Shown here: positions 10,162 through 21,700 of the stretch, piece after piece | Layout of the letters: each line of letters begins with the position of its first letter | Position numbering within the stretch: the first letter of the stretch is position 1 | Assembly (NCBI GenBank): GCA_003255065.1 | Contig: QAOA01004544.1 | Span: 101,076 to 165,075, forward strand | Length of the DNA: 64,000 nucleotides | Direction of reading: 5' to 3' | DNA from: Cercis canadensis | Lineage: Eukaryota; Streptophyta; Magnoliopsida; Fabales; Fabaceae | The notes under the pieces: model-generated | Seen by the model: the letters and a program-made list of their open reading frames with translations, nothing else | The model's database searches: none | Told to the model about the DNA's origin: nothing | Position numbers and translations under genes: made by a program

Positions 10162-13100
10162 CTAGGAACGTATTCCTTTGCTTCTTCCTTTCTTCCTTCT
10201 TAACAGCAGCTTCCTTAGGAAACCAAAGCCTCCTTGTTTTTTACTTGGCACAATTGCCTGAGCACCTTTAGCATTGCTTGTATCATTTTGCTCTGAAGTA
10301 AGATTTGTTTCAGGAGCAGTTACAATGATATTAAGAGCTTGCGAAGCATTGCAGTCATTAGAGTGAAGAAGGGGTGGCTTCTCTACATCTCTAGTAGTCT
10401 TATTTTCTTCAGTTTGGGCAGACTTGAGTGTCCGTGCTTTAGCATCATCCTCATCTTGCATTTGGCTGCGTAGAGAGGATCGCTTCATCAAGTTCTTCTT
10501 CTGGGTTTGATTGGCCATAGCACTTCTTGTTGAGAGAACCCTTTCAAAAAGTGCTACTTCACTAGACGAAGCAAGTGCCTTCACTTGTTTCCCAAGGTTT
10601 AAAATGGTTTCTTGGCACTCTGCCAACTTTGATGAAGCTTTTGTAATCTCCCAACCCTGAAAATTTTATTAAAATATCAACTGGGTTAAGATTTATTGAC
10701 ACAGAAAAGGGTTTTACTTTGTGGAAACAAAGAAATAATATAAATTGATAGTATCAGAGATTGATATACCATCAGAACATACAAAATAATTCTTATTACC
10801 AGAGTTATGACACCAGTTGAAGATATGAAGAATGGTTTCAGTGTTTCAATTCTATAACTTAAATTTAACGAGACATAAACTACTTACAGCATGAGATATC
10901 TTTTCCATTTCAAGCCCGTCCTTTGTTGGAGATTCCTTTGCAATACTGTTCCATTCACATGTTTCCAAAATGAGATCTATTTACCAGTGAAAAAGAAAAC
11001 TATAGAACAGTTGGGGAAAGAAGAAAGAAAAAAGAGTGCGAAAACCATTACCTTTCTAGCTGGAGTTGAAGCTCCAAACATGTCGCTTCTAATTCTTCAC
11101 AGGAGTTATTTCTATCGTCCAATTCAACTTCTAAGGATGAAAACTTTTGAAAGAATTCATTTAACTTGGCCTGGGTTATTGTAAGCTGAGTATCAAGATC
11201 TTCATTTATCAGCTTTTGATGTTCCATCTGATCCTCTATCATCCCTTTGGATTCTTTCAGTGTCTCCACTTCTGATTGTAAACCTTTAATGCTATTTTGT
11301 GCTTCCTGAAGTTCAGATACCAAACCCTGGCTCTCATCAGTTATAGAACGCAGCCTTGCTTCCAAGTCTTTCCTTGCAGATTCCATGTTCCTCAGGTCGT
11401 CTTTTAATTTTCTGTTTTCTTCTTGGAGACCAGACTGATTATTCTTCATGTTGGAGAAGACATGCTCATCATGTGGAGAAGCAACTAAGGGTGAACAAGA
11501 AGACTCCTCATTAAATATTCGAACAGTATCTAGTTTCAGAGGTGGATCATCAATACCAATTTGATTTTCATTTTCATGTTGCAGTTGATGACAACTGAAA
11601 TGCTTCTTGATCTTATCTCTTGCAATTGAAGCATTTGTAGGGTTGGTGCAGTTATTTATGCTCCAGTCTAAAGCAAATGCTACTTCTTCAACAAACTTTT
11701 CCGAATCAGCTCTTCCGGTTAATAAATCTTTACAGGTATGAACAAGTCGTTGCAGAACAGGATTCAACTCTGAAACCTTCCATTGGAAAACATGAACAAA
11801 GTATTCTTTGGATGTTGGTGAGAGAGACATGTTGAAATGCTGGTTCTCATCTTGGCAATTGTTGCTGATAAACGATGTGGGAGCCAGCCCTTCAATCAGT
11901 TTGATAATTCTATGGATTGACTTCCTCAAACTAAAATTGATACGTTGGTTGCCTTTTTCTTCTGCTGTATCACTGAAACTATTATCACCAAAAGAATCAG
12001 ATTCTCCAAGAGGCCTTGCCTTTTGAGTTGTATCAGATTTACAGGAATATGGGTAATTTATGCAACCCAAAGCAATTTTTATGTCCTCAATGAGTTCATC
12101 AAGAGTTCGTTTCGATACTCGCTTTTGTTCCAAGATAGCATTCAAAACAATCTGAAGCCAGTCAAATGATATTTCACTTGTTGCATATTTGAATTGGGTC
12201 TCCTGTTTCCTCTCACTGAAGCTAAGATCTTGGTCAAGTGGTACTAGCTCCCTACCAGTTAAATCAGAGCGGCATCCCCTTTTAGGTGTATCAACAGAAA
12301 CTATAGCTCGTTTCTCCATCTCAACAAAATCATCCAGCAAACTCATATCTGGAGCTTCAATGGCTTTGCTGTGCTGTTGATTTCTAACTTCTCCAGTTCT
12401 TAGTTGTTCCAGTTCTGAAATAAGTGCATTTGCCCAGGATTCAGAAGAGCTAACTCCATCCTCACTAGCAGTGTCAAATTTTGATATTAAAGGAAGTTCA
12501 TTTGATGCAGTATTACACCTTGCTAGCTCCATGGACTTATGATTTTCAAAAACCTTTTTGAGCAGAATCTCTGCCTGTGATAATCTGGAAGCTGTTTGAG
12601 CATACATAAGTCTTGAAGAATCTAATTCATCATTTTTCTTGGTTAAAATTCTTTTCAAAGCCTTGTTTTCCTCATCCAGATCCTGTAAACGTTTAATCAT
12701 CAAGCTGATACTTTTGTCAGATACGTCATGAGAGTTTCCTATAGCAGCGTTATTGTAAATCAAATCTCTGGTAGGATTTGACTTTCTTCTTCTCATATCT
12801 GTCTCTCTTCTCATCATTCCAACTTCATTCTTCATATTCACCAAACCAGTAGGACCAGGTGACCTTTTCTGCACCAGTAGACAGAGTCTTTGACACTCAG
12901 CTTCTAACTTTGAGACTTTCTGAATACTCTCCATATGTTGTTTATGTGATGCATCTGCATATTGACGGCTATAGTCCATCTCTTCTTTCCGGATTTCAAG
13001 TTCTTTCTCAAGCATGTGGAACTCATATCTCAGGAAAGCATTTTCCTTCTCTGTGGAATCTAATCTAGCCATTAGTGTACTAAATTCTGCATCTGTGTGA

Positions 13101-14030
13101 TGTTTACTTCTAAGCAAGTCTTCAACAGATTTCTCTTTGGCTAGTAGGGCTTTATTTAGGCGAGTATTCTCAGTAGTTAAGTAATCTAGCCTTTTACTTG
13201 TTTCCCGCAACTTCTCTTCCAATTCATTCTGAATCTTCTCATACTCTCCTGATATCTTTGCAACAACAGCACATGCCCTTCGTTCTTGTTCTTCTTGAAC
13301 ACAGCTTGATTGCTGCGAAGAGTCTTGCAATGTTGCATCTGAAGGAGTTACTCTTTCAGCAGATGCTTCTTCCCCTAAATCTTCATTTGATTTCTTTTCA
13401 TGTGTGTCAGCTTCTTCTTTTGCCTTATCCTTGCCTATATTTAATCGGAAACCAATCACTTCAAGTAATCTCCAAAGGAAGTGCAATCTAAGAGTGACAA
13501 AAGGTGAGGGGACGTGTGACAGTAATAAGGTACCTGTAATTTCCTCTTGAGACTTTTGTGCCTGTTTTGATGAAGGGTCATCTGCACCATGACAATCAAG
13601 GAGGACTGAAGCTAACTTCTCATTTAGACTTCTTGATGATCTTTCCAGTACAGCTTGTTTATCTGTTGGAAGTTTATGTACCTAATAAAATAAAATAAAA
13701 TTCTATCAGTATATGAATCAGATTTAACATCTCTACTGTGAAATGCAGAAAATCAATCTTAAATTGAAGGTATTAGCAGGTTTAGTTCCAGTGATTGACA
13801 AAACTTACTAAAGGTAGTGACTCAACAGCTTTGCGGGTAGCAGAAAATCAGAAAACAAGATGAGGATAAATCACAAAGAGAGGAAATCAAATAGCTACAT
13901 GTAGAAATGAGTTTGGTGAAATTTTTTGTACCTCTTGTTCGATTGTTCTTGAAGGATTGACAACTTTGTCCCCTGCAAAGATTGTCTTCTCCAAAGATCT
14001 TTTCCTCCATAGCCATGGCTTGTGGTTCAT
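10162..14030 (-). CDS. FPP7: Filament-like plant protein (FPP7-like), long coiled-coil protein
   Basis: Minus-strand exons are 13932-14030 (start), 13534-13681, 11052-13434, 10888-10945 and 10162-10656 (stop). They join in frame to 1060 aa. The N-terminus MNHKPWLWRKRSLEKTI is the FPP family opening. Most of the rest is heptad-rich coiled coil, including LQDLDEENKALKRILTKKND and two long helical blocks. The C-terminal block contains GWEITKASSKLAECQETILN followed by LGKQVKALAS, a conserved FPP signature, and then a basic tail (LLRRKKGRSKG). FPPs are plant-only proteins proposed to act near the nuclear envelope or cytoskeleton and in membrane traffic. The biochemical role is poorly defined. An intron probably also splits the 5' UTR, since an acceptor-like TTCTTAGATAG precedes the ATG. 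The symbol rests on family resemblance to FPP7 within the FPP4-7 group. Confidence 0.9.
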
Positions 14031-16729
14031 GATTTCAGGTGCTATCTAAGAAAAAGGGGAAAACTTCACTATACTAGTTTCTCTGTTTGGTGGTCAATGT
14101 TTCAATTTCAGTAACAAAAACCGCAACAATTAAAATGAAGGGAATTTGGGTGCAAATTATAAACTCCAAAGTTCAGCTGTGTCATTTTCAATTTGGCCAT
14201 AAACAAATTGTTATCAACCATTTTTATGAACTTGGCCTTTATATTTACCAAGATGAGGTGGAAACTAGCTTTGAATTGCTGACAAAGGATATAGTTCTGA
14301 TGTGCATGAATAGGAAAGAGTAGGATCTCAAAGAAACTGTTCATACTGCATAACAGTACATTTTCCTGAAAAGTAAGAGGAACTACTACCAGAGAAAACC
14401 TAAAGCTCAATTGGCATTCTTCTTTTTTCTTCTTCTGCTGGAATGCAAACGGTGTATAATGCTGAACTACGAAGCATGGATCAGAATCAAATTTAACACA
14501 AACATGGAAACACAATCCTAAAATGCAAACCAGACATAATGGCTTCATGAATATATAGAACTACTGTTGACACAAACTTTAGAACTCAAATTCCTTGTGA
14601 TCTTCAACACTATGTTTTCAAACAATGCACCAACATTGTAAGAATTTATTAAGTCCATTATAAACAGTATTCTGATTGAATTGAAACACGAAGTTCTTAC
14701 TTCAAATATTTGAAGTTTATGCTTCGGATGTGTCGTATGAATCCTCAAGCTGCTTTGTCTACCAATGTTCCCAGCGTAAGAAATGCTGCATCAAGGCTCT
14801 GCCTTTTTAAACCATTGCAACATTGACTGTCAGATACTACAATAATGGTTTTGACTACAATATAATTTATAAATATTAAGGATTACAGTTAATAGTTTTA
14901 AAAAAATAAGGTTTCAAAATGGTTCCCAAGATGTGCTACGAAATTAGAAGAAAAAAAAAAGAAACAACTTCCTTAAGGCTGTAAACCTAGAGTCACTAAC
15001 ATTATCTGCAATTGTAAATGAAATGTTACAGAGGCAATTTAATGAGCAGCCATGAAAAGAAAGGAAAACCCACCGCCACAACATATAATGGATGGACAAA
15101 TCAAAAGGGGAATTGTACCTGACCAAAAGTAACGTCAAAGAAGTTGAAGAGGCACTAAGGATCAACTACCCACCATTACTGCAGTATCAGAAACAAGTAG
15201 TTGAACTAGCTAAAGTTGGGAGGTGAAAGTTAAAGAAATGGCGGACAATTTATGAGAAAATCTCCTCTAACGAATATCTGTCATAGGATGCTTACCCTCC
15301 ACCGACAACTAAAAAACCTGGTCTGGGTAAATAAAAAATTTCAGATATGATAGAGTGAGGGAGAAGTAACAGTAATCAAAAGTGAAACTCAGCAAAGTAA
15401 CCAGAAATTTGGGGAAGAGAGTCATAAAGGGAGAGAGCGTTGATAAAGGACAAGGAAAAAAGAGAGAGCCATATACACGCACACATATATTGAATGTGCA
15501 GCTTGTTCTTGAAGAGGTGGGGGCGAAACAGTGACTATCAGTGTCACATCGTACGCAGGTGTGATTACGCAGAAACCATTGGGGCCACAAGAATCATGTA
15601 TAGATAACATTAATTATAACCTAAGAAATTATGATGTCTTGTATTTTCATGTTCAACGTGATGTAAATATTTTGTCTTAGAGTTGCAGACTGTACAAAAG
15701 TCTCAAAGGAGTTTTCTTTCTGATTGGAAATTTTTTTTTTTAAAGAAAAAAAAGAAAAGAAAATACCCCTTTTGTCCCATGGATATAACTACACATGACA
15801 ATGTTTCTGGAAAATTTAATTGAAAGATGTTATCAAAATCTCACCTTTAATCATGAAAGATACAATGCTGTTTCTTTTCCTTTTGCTAGGTGTGCGTGTG
15901 GCTGGCCCATAGCTACCACACACTATCAAATTACCAATTCAATTACACGAAGAAAGGACAAGAGGAAGAAAGGGAAGAAATCTTCTGCCTACCGTCTCAG
16001 CGAGACATTCAATGAGTTGACACCCGAACCAACCATTTCTAGTTTCTTTTTTGTGTCCAAATGTTTGTCAAAAATATCAAATTTGTTTCTTTTTTCGGCT
16101 TACATTAACTTCCAATGAAATGCTTTTTATGATTGCTTTACTAGTCATATTATGATGTTTTCCTCTCGATCCAGGTTCTAACGTTTGTTTTGCAAAGGCG
16201 CCCACATCGCCTTGCAATAATTTAACTTTATAAAAGTGGAAACCATAATGCAATGATACTTTTGACTTTCTTCTCATCATCTTCTTCTTTTGGTGCAAAG
16301 GAAAGCCAAAAACGAGCAAACCCAACGGCAGAATGGTGTATTAGATAATAGATACGTTGGTTTGGCCAACATGGTTAATGGGTTATCTAGCAAGACATAA
16401 AATAGCATACTCTGTTGCTTCATAGATCAATTCACAAGCACAAGTTTAGTTGTTTGTTAGAAACATGAACAAATAAAAAACAGAGGTTTACATGATTGGG
16501 CAGTGTTTATTTCCCTGAATCATGGCGAAGCAAATTACCATAAGCTCAGCCCACAACTGCACACCGCTGAAACTGTGGTCCATTTTGAATGTTGGAGTGG
16601 ACTAATCCCTATGGGAACTAAAACCCAATATTAACGGCTAACATTTTGTCATTAGCAAAAAAAGAAAAACAAAAAAAAAAGGGCTAATATTTTGTACAGA
16701 ATGTAATAGAAATTATGTTTTTACATCTA
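14031..16729. other. Upstream region of FPP gene and spacer
   Basis: About 2.7 kb holds no convincing protein. Nearest the FPP start it probably includes 5'-UTR exons and introns on the minus strand, but the transcription start cannot be placed. Short ORFs here (for example at 14087, 15309 and 15795) have no family signature and biased, low-complexity composition. Confidence 0.5.
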
Positions 16730-17046
16730 GGTGTGAAGTTTTTACTTCTTTGACTTCTCTTGGATTCGACATCTAGATGCAAAGCTATAAAAAAGTTAAG
16801 TTGCATAGAAATTTAAAGATTTAAATAAATGCAATCAACTAACAAGGTGTTAGTTCAATGGAAATAAAAGACATTCTAGGCTAAATGTTCGGAAAATCTT
16901 TAGAGTCGTATTTATTGAGAGGAATTTATTAGTTACTGCTCCCATCTTGAACAAAAGGTGTAGGAATATATTAGGTGTAAATAAAAAAAAAATACAATCA
17001 ATTAAAGTTGACATGGGTCTAATCAAATTTAAATGTTATATGTATA
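16730..17046. repeat. Direct repeat, copy 1 (split by a SINE-like insertion)
   Basis: The block starting GGTGTGAAGTTTTTACTTCT recurs at 17559-17722 with about 80 percent identity by eye, including CTAGATGCAAAGCTAT and TTTAAATAAATG. Copy 1 carries an extra 150-bp insert that copy 2 lacks. The pair brackets a MITE. Origin is unknown. Confidence 0.7.
16843..16993 (+). mobile_element. SINE-like insertion
   Basis: An insert of about 150 bp ends in an A-rich tail (TAAATAAAAAAAAAATA). It is flanked by similar 12-bp repeats CAATCAACTAA and CAATCAATTAA. The homologous direct repeat at 17559-17722 lacks it, so an empty site is visible in the same window. A/B-box-like parts (TAGTTCAATGG, GTTCGGAAAATC) are degenerate, so the SINE label is an inference from tail and duplication. 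Confidence 0.55.
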
Positions 17047-17149
17047 AAAATAAAAATAAAAATTATTTAAGGGTACATCATTAAATTGTTTGAAAAAAAA
17101 ATTAATTTTGGTGTGCAGAAACTTACTCGAGGACCCTTACTGTTAAAAC

Positions 17150-17515
17150 CAAAATGGTGAAGGCTATGCTATACCCTCTAATTGGGTGGGTTCAGGTAGA
17201 ACTTACTCAGTAATTTTAGTGTCATTACAAAGATTTTTAAAAAATTAAGCCACACAATATGTGTCAAAATACATAATTTCTTATAAAATGTAAGAACGAC
17301 ATGATATAGAAAAATGTGTTAAAAATAATGTTGTCAAGTATACTTTTTGGCCCATTTTTTATAGTATATCATTGTTACATTTTATAAAAAATTGTGTGTT
17401 CTTGTATATACTGTATGATTCAATTTTTTGAGATATTCGTAATGACATCAAAAACACACTGTAAGTTACACTAAGTCCCACTCAAATGAGAGAGTATAGC
17501 ACTCACTAACCCACA
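17150..17515. mobile_element. MITE family A, copy 2
   Basis: This copy shares the interior of copy 1: TTTTTAAAAAATTAAGCCAC, TTATAAAATGTAAGAACGAC, and a mirrored TTTTATAAAAAATTGTGTG later. It also has the inner end motif CTATACCCTCTAATTGGGTG, inverted near 17500. The outermost 20-30 bp of the family ends are missing or diverged. Confidence 0.6.
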
Positions 17516-17537
17516 TATATATATATATATATATATA
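17515..17537. repeat. (AT)n microsatellite
   Basis: A pure alternating AT run adjoins the right end of the MITE copy. Confidence 0.9.
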
Positions 17538-17558
17538 ATGTTATGGAATGGCAACTAA

Positions 17559-17722
17559 GGTGTGAAGTTTTTACTTCTTTAACTTCCTGCCATTTGACAC
17601 CTAGATGCAAAGCTATCAAAAAGCTAAGTTATACGGAAATTAAAAGATTTAAATAAATGTGATATAGATTCAATTAAATTTTATATGACTCTAATCAAAT
17701 TCAAAATGTTATATATATAGAA
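17559..17722. repeat. Direct repeat, copy 2 (empty SINE site)
   Basis: This is the counterpart of 16730-17046 without the 150-bp insert. The uninterrupted stretch AAATAAATG...TTCAATTAAA at about 17652-17678 marks the pre-insertion state. Confidence 0.65.
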
Positions 17723-17779
17723 GATTATTTATTTGGAAGCATGCAAATAATATACTACCAAGGAAGAAGTAGAGGTTTA

Positions 17780-18171
17780 TTGACTTGAATATTACAATTT
17801 AGCAATAAAATTATACATAAATTACATTTTTTTAAACTTAATTACTTAAATATTATATTTTTAAAAAATTAAAAACAAAAAAAATTACAGACATGTGAAG
17901 ACCACAATGACCACGTGGGATATGCCAATAATTAATTGGTGTGTCATTTTTATAATCTTTTTTATTCTTATAGGTAACTAAAAAAATGACACATCATAGG
18001 ATTATTGACATATCGAACATGGACACGTCACGTCACTATTGAGGCATCTAATAGTCATCACATGTCAATTATACTTTTTTTTTTATAAAAAAAATAGTAT
18101 TTAAATAATTAAATTAAAAATTATTATAAATTAATAAATTTATTTATAAAATATAATATTTAAATCAAACA
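17780..18171. mobile_element. MITE family B, copy 2
   Basis: It begins ATTGACTTGAATATTACAAT and ends with the inverse of ATTTAAATATTATATTTTAT. The block order is the same as at 3661-4091, including ACATGTGAAGACCAC, ATGACACATCATAGG and the AAATTAATAAATTTATTTAT stretch. There is no ORF. Confidence 0.65.
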
Positions 18172-18691
18172 ACCATAAGTAGAACCTGCAAACTGCCTAT
18201 GGACACAGCCTCAGAATACCAAGTTTTTTTTTTTTTGTGGCAATTTTTTTTTTAAAATAAATAGTGTCAAGCTTGCAGAAGTTCCGGTGTTCTGACATTT
18301 TCACCCCCAGCGCTCAAAGAAGAAAAACCACACAGGTAAATCAGTTTACAGTTCAAGTTGTTCAATGTTTGAGTCTTACCAGACTCAACCTTAAGTCATA
18401 ACAGACGAACTACACGGTTCCACGTCATCAAATATCGCGCGTAACCGACGTATCCATATACGTCACCAAATCAGAAGGGGTAACAGCCGTCATACAACAC
18501 ATCCACGGAGGGCAAAGCCGGAATCTTAATTGGTGACGGCCTCTCTGATTCTGATCAAGTTTCGTTTCCATTTCGTAATTCATCTTCTCCTGAATATCCT
18601 CTCTGTTTTCTCCGCTGAGGATCCATTCTTCACCGACTCGGTCCCTAACCCGCTGAGTCACCGCCGGTCGCCGGCCGGTTGTGTTCTTCAG

Positions 18692-18704
18692 GCCCCCCCC
18701 CCCC
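18692..18704. repeat. Poly(C) run just before SUD1 start
   Basis: Thirteen consecutive C residues end 5 nt before the chosen ATG. Homopolymer length here decides whether the upstream frame is continuous with SUD1. Confidence 0.85.
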
Positions 18705-18709
18705 CAGCT

Positions 18710-21700
18710 ATGGAGATCGCTGATGAGGTGCCTCTTCTTCGCGATGATACCCCAAACGCCACCGTCTCCGCCGATAGCCTCGTAAACTGTTCTTCATCCT
18801 CTTCTTCGTCGCCTCGTGGTTCGAAGGAAAAGGAGAACGAAGCCAACGTGTCTACGTCGGCCAAGTACGACGATGAAGATGAGGAGGAGGAGGATGTCTG
18901 TCGGATATGTCGGAACCCTGGTGAGGCCGAGAATCCTCTAAGGTATCCTTGCGCATGTAGCGGGAGCATCAAGTTTGTGCATCAGGATTGTCTGCTTCAA
19001 TGGCTTAATCACAGTAACGCTCGCCAATGCGAGGTTATGCCCTTACCCTCTCTTCCTGTCGTAGATCATACACATAGTTAATAGTGAGTTCTTTAGGTTG
19101 AGTGTTGTAAATATTGAATTTAGGGTTAGAATTTGTTTGATGGATATATGGCTTCCCCTTTCCCCTTTCCCCGCCTCTCTTGAATTTCTGTTTCAATTCT
19201 TATGTATATTTGTACATATTTATATAAATTGATATGGCGATAGTCCTTTGGTTGGCAATTAATTTATACAGAGTACTGCCACTACCCTACTATTTCCGGA
19301 ATTAGAATTCATATCACTTGTCCAGTGAGAGAGAATCAGAAATGGCATAATTTCATATTGTTAAGAATGATAGAACGAAAGGAGTCATTATCAATTGGTT
19401 GCTCTTGTTTCTTTCTCTCTGAAACTGTAGTTTCCTTCGACCTGTTTTACTGTGGGCAGATGTATTATATCAATTTGCGTCTAATCTTTCTACTTGAAAG
19501 TAAGAGGTGACTTGCTGAGTCCAAACATTCTTTTTGAGCAGCGCAAGATGAAATGGCAACTAGCAATTTCGGTAACAAAAACAAGAAAACGAGAAAAGAA
19601 CAACTGTTGCACTTATAAGAGCGACTTTGAAACCTATATATTAGACTTTTTAGGATGCAATCGGGTTTTACTTCTAAAACGATGCATGTATTATGCTGGG
19701 CAGTAAGATTTTACTTTGCACCCACACGAAAGGTGCAAAATTCCCCAAATAAGCTTTTAGTTCTTTCTTCTCTCCTGTCGGGGACATTCTTTCTTAATGT
19801 GCTTCACATATTCTGCAGGTCTGCAAACATGCATTTTCCTTCTCTCCTGTTTATGCTGAGAATGCACCAACTAGGTTACCTTTCCAGGAGTTTGTAGTTG
19901 GAATGGCAATGAAGGCTTGCCATGTTCTGCAGTTCTTTTTGCGCCTGAGTTTTGTACTCTCTGTCTGGCTCCTTATTATACCTTTCATCACATTTTGGAT
20001 ATGGCGATTGGCTTTTGTGAGGAGCTTTGGCGAAGCCCAGAGGTTATTTTTAAGTCATTTATCTACTGCAGTTATTCTGACTGATTGCCTGCATGGATTC
20101 CTACTTTCTGCAAGCATTGTCTTCATTTTTCTTGGAGCCACTTCTTTGAGAGATTACTTTAGGCATTTACGAGAAATTGGAGGACAGGACGCTGATAGAG
20201 AAGATGAAGTGGACAGAAATGGTGCTCAAATTGCTAGAAGACCTCCTGGACAGGCTAACCGGAATATTGCTGGTGATGGAAATGGTGAAGATGCTGGTGG
20301 AGCACAAGGAATTGCAGGAGCGGGTCAAGTAATTAGAAGGAATGCAGAAAATGTTGCTGCTCGGTGGGAGATGCAAGCAGCACGTCTTGAGGCTCATGTT
20401 GAGCAAATGTTTGATGGTCTGGATGATGCTGATGGTGCAGAGGATGTACCCTTTGATGAGCTTGTTGGCATGCAGGGTCCAGTTTTTCATTTGGTTGAAA
20501 ATGCATTTACTGTAAGTCTATCATTATTTATTAATGTTCGTCATTCATTTATTACAGTGAGTACCATAAGCTATTTAGGGTTTGCGGTTGCAAGAACATC
20601 AAGCTCAAATTGTTTCTGGGCCGAGTTTTAATCTTTTATACAATTGTTTCTTCAATGTTAATAGTTCATTCTATTGCTACAACAGCTTCTTATTTATTGC
20701 TAAATTTTAAATTTGATTTTTATAATCTTCTTGCTTAAATGGGTCTATCTCTATGCAGGTTCTGGCAAGCAATATGATTTTCCTTGGCGTTGTAATCTTT
20801 GTACCCTTTTCATTGGGTCGTGTCATCCTCCATTATCTATCTTGGTTCTTTTCAACTGCTAGTGGTCCTGTATTGTCTACTGTCATCCCGCTCACAGACA
20901 CAGCTCTCTCCCTAGCAAATATTACCCTAAAAAATGCTTTAACTGCTGTTAAAAATTTGTCATCTGATACTCAAGAAAGTGGCATGATTGGTGAGGTTGC
21001 AGAAATGCTGAAAGTGAATGGAAGCGGATTGAGTGAAATGTCAAATAACGTAAGTGCAACTGTTTCAATTGAAGTCTTGAAAGGAGGGTCAATTGTAACT
21101 TCAAGGCTTTCTGATGTTACCACACTTGCCATTGGATATATGTTCATATTCACTCTAGTTTTCTGCTACTTTGGCATTGTGGCTTTGATTCGTTACACAA
21201 AGGGTGAACCTTTGACCATGGGAAGGTTCTATGGTATTGCTTCTATAGCAGAGACAATTCCATCTCTCTTCAGGCAGTTTTTGGCAGCAATGAGGCATTT
21301 GATGACCATGGTTAAAGTTGCTTTCCTTCTTGTTATTGAACTGGGGGTGTTCCCTTTGATGTGTGGATGGTGGCTAGACGTTTGTACCATACGGATGTTT
21401 GGCAAGACAATGGCTCACAGAGTTCAGTTCTTCTCTGCTTCTCCTTTAGCAAGCTCATTGGTTCATTGGGTCGTAGGGATTGTGTACATGCTACAAATTA
21501 GCATATTCGTCAGCCTCCTTAGAGGGGTATCTTTTCTTCTCATGACTCTATTCTTAAAGCCCTGGTTTTATTTGAAATTCTTGTCTGACACTCTGTTCAT
21601 TGCCAATGGCAGGTTTTGCGTAATGGAGTTTTGTATTTCCTTCGGGATCCAGCTGATCCAAACTACAATCCATTCCGTGATCTGATTGATGATCCTGTGC

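Noticed and set aside
13435..13486. Extension of the large FPP ORF to an ATG at 13486
   Set aside because: Splicing at 13434 joins in frame to the conserved MNHKPWLWRKRS exon; the extension is intron sequence.
15795..16118. 107-codon plus-strand ORF upstream of FPP
   Set aside because: No family motif; composition typical of intergenic AT-rich DNA with a Lys/Arg patch.
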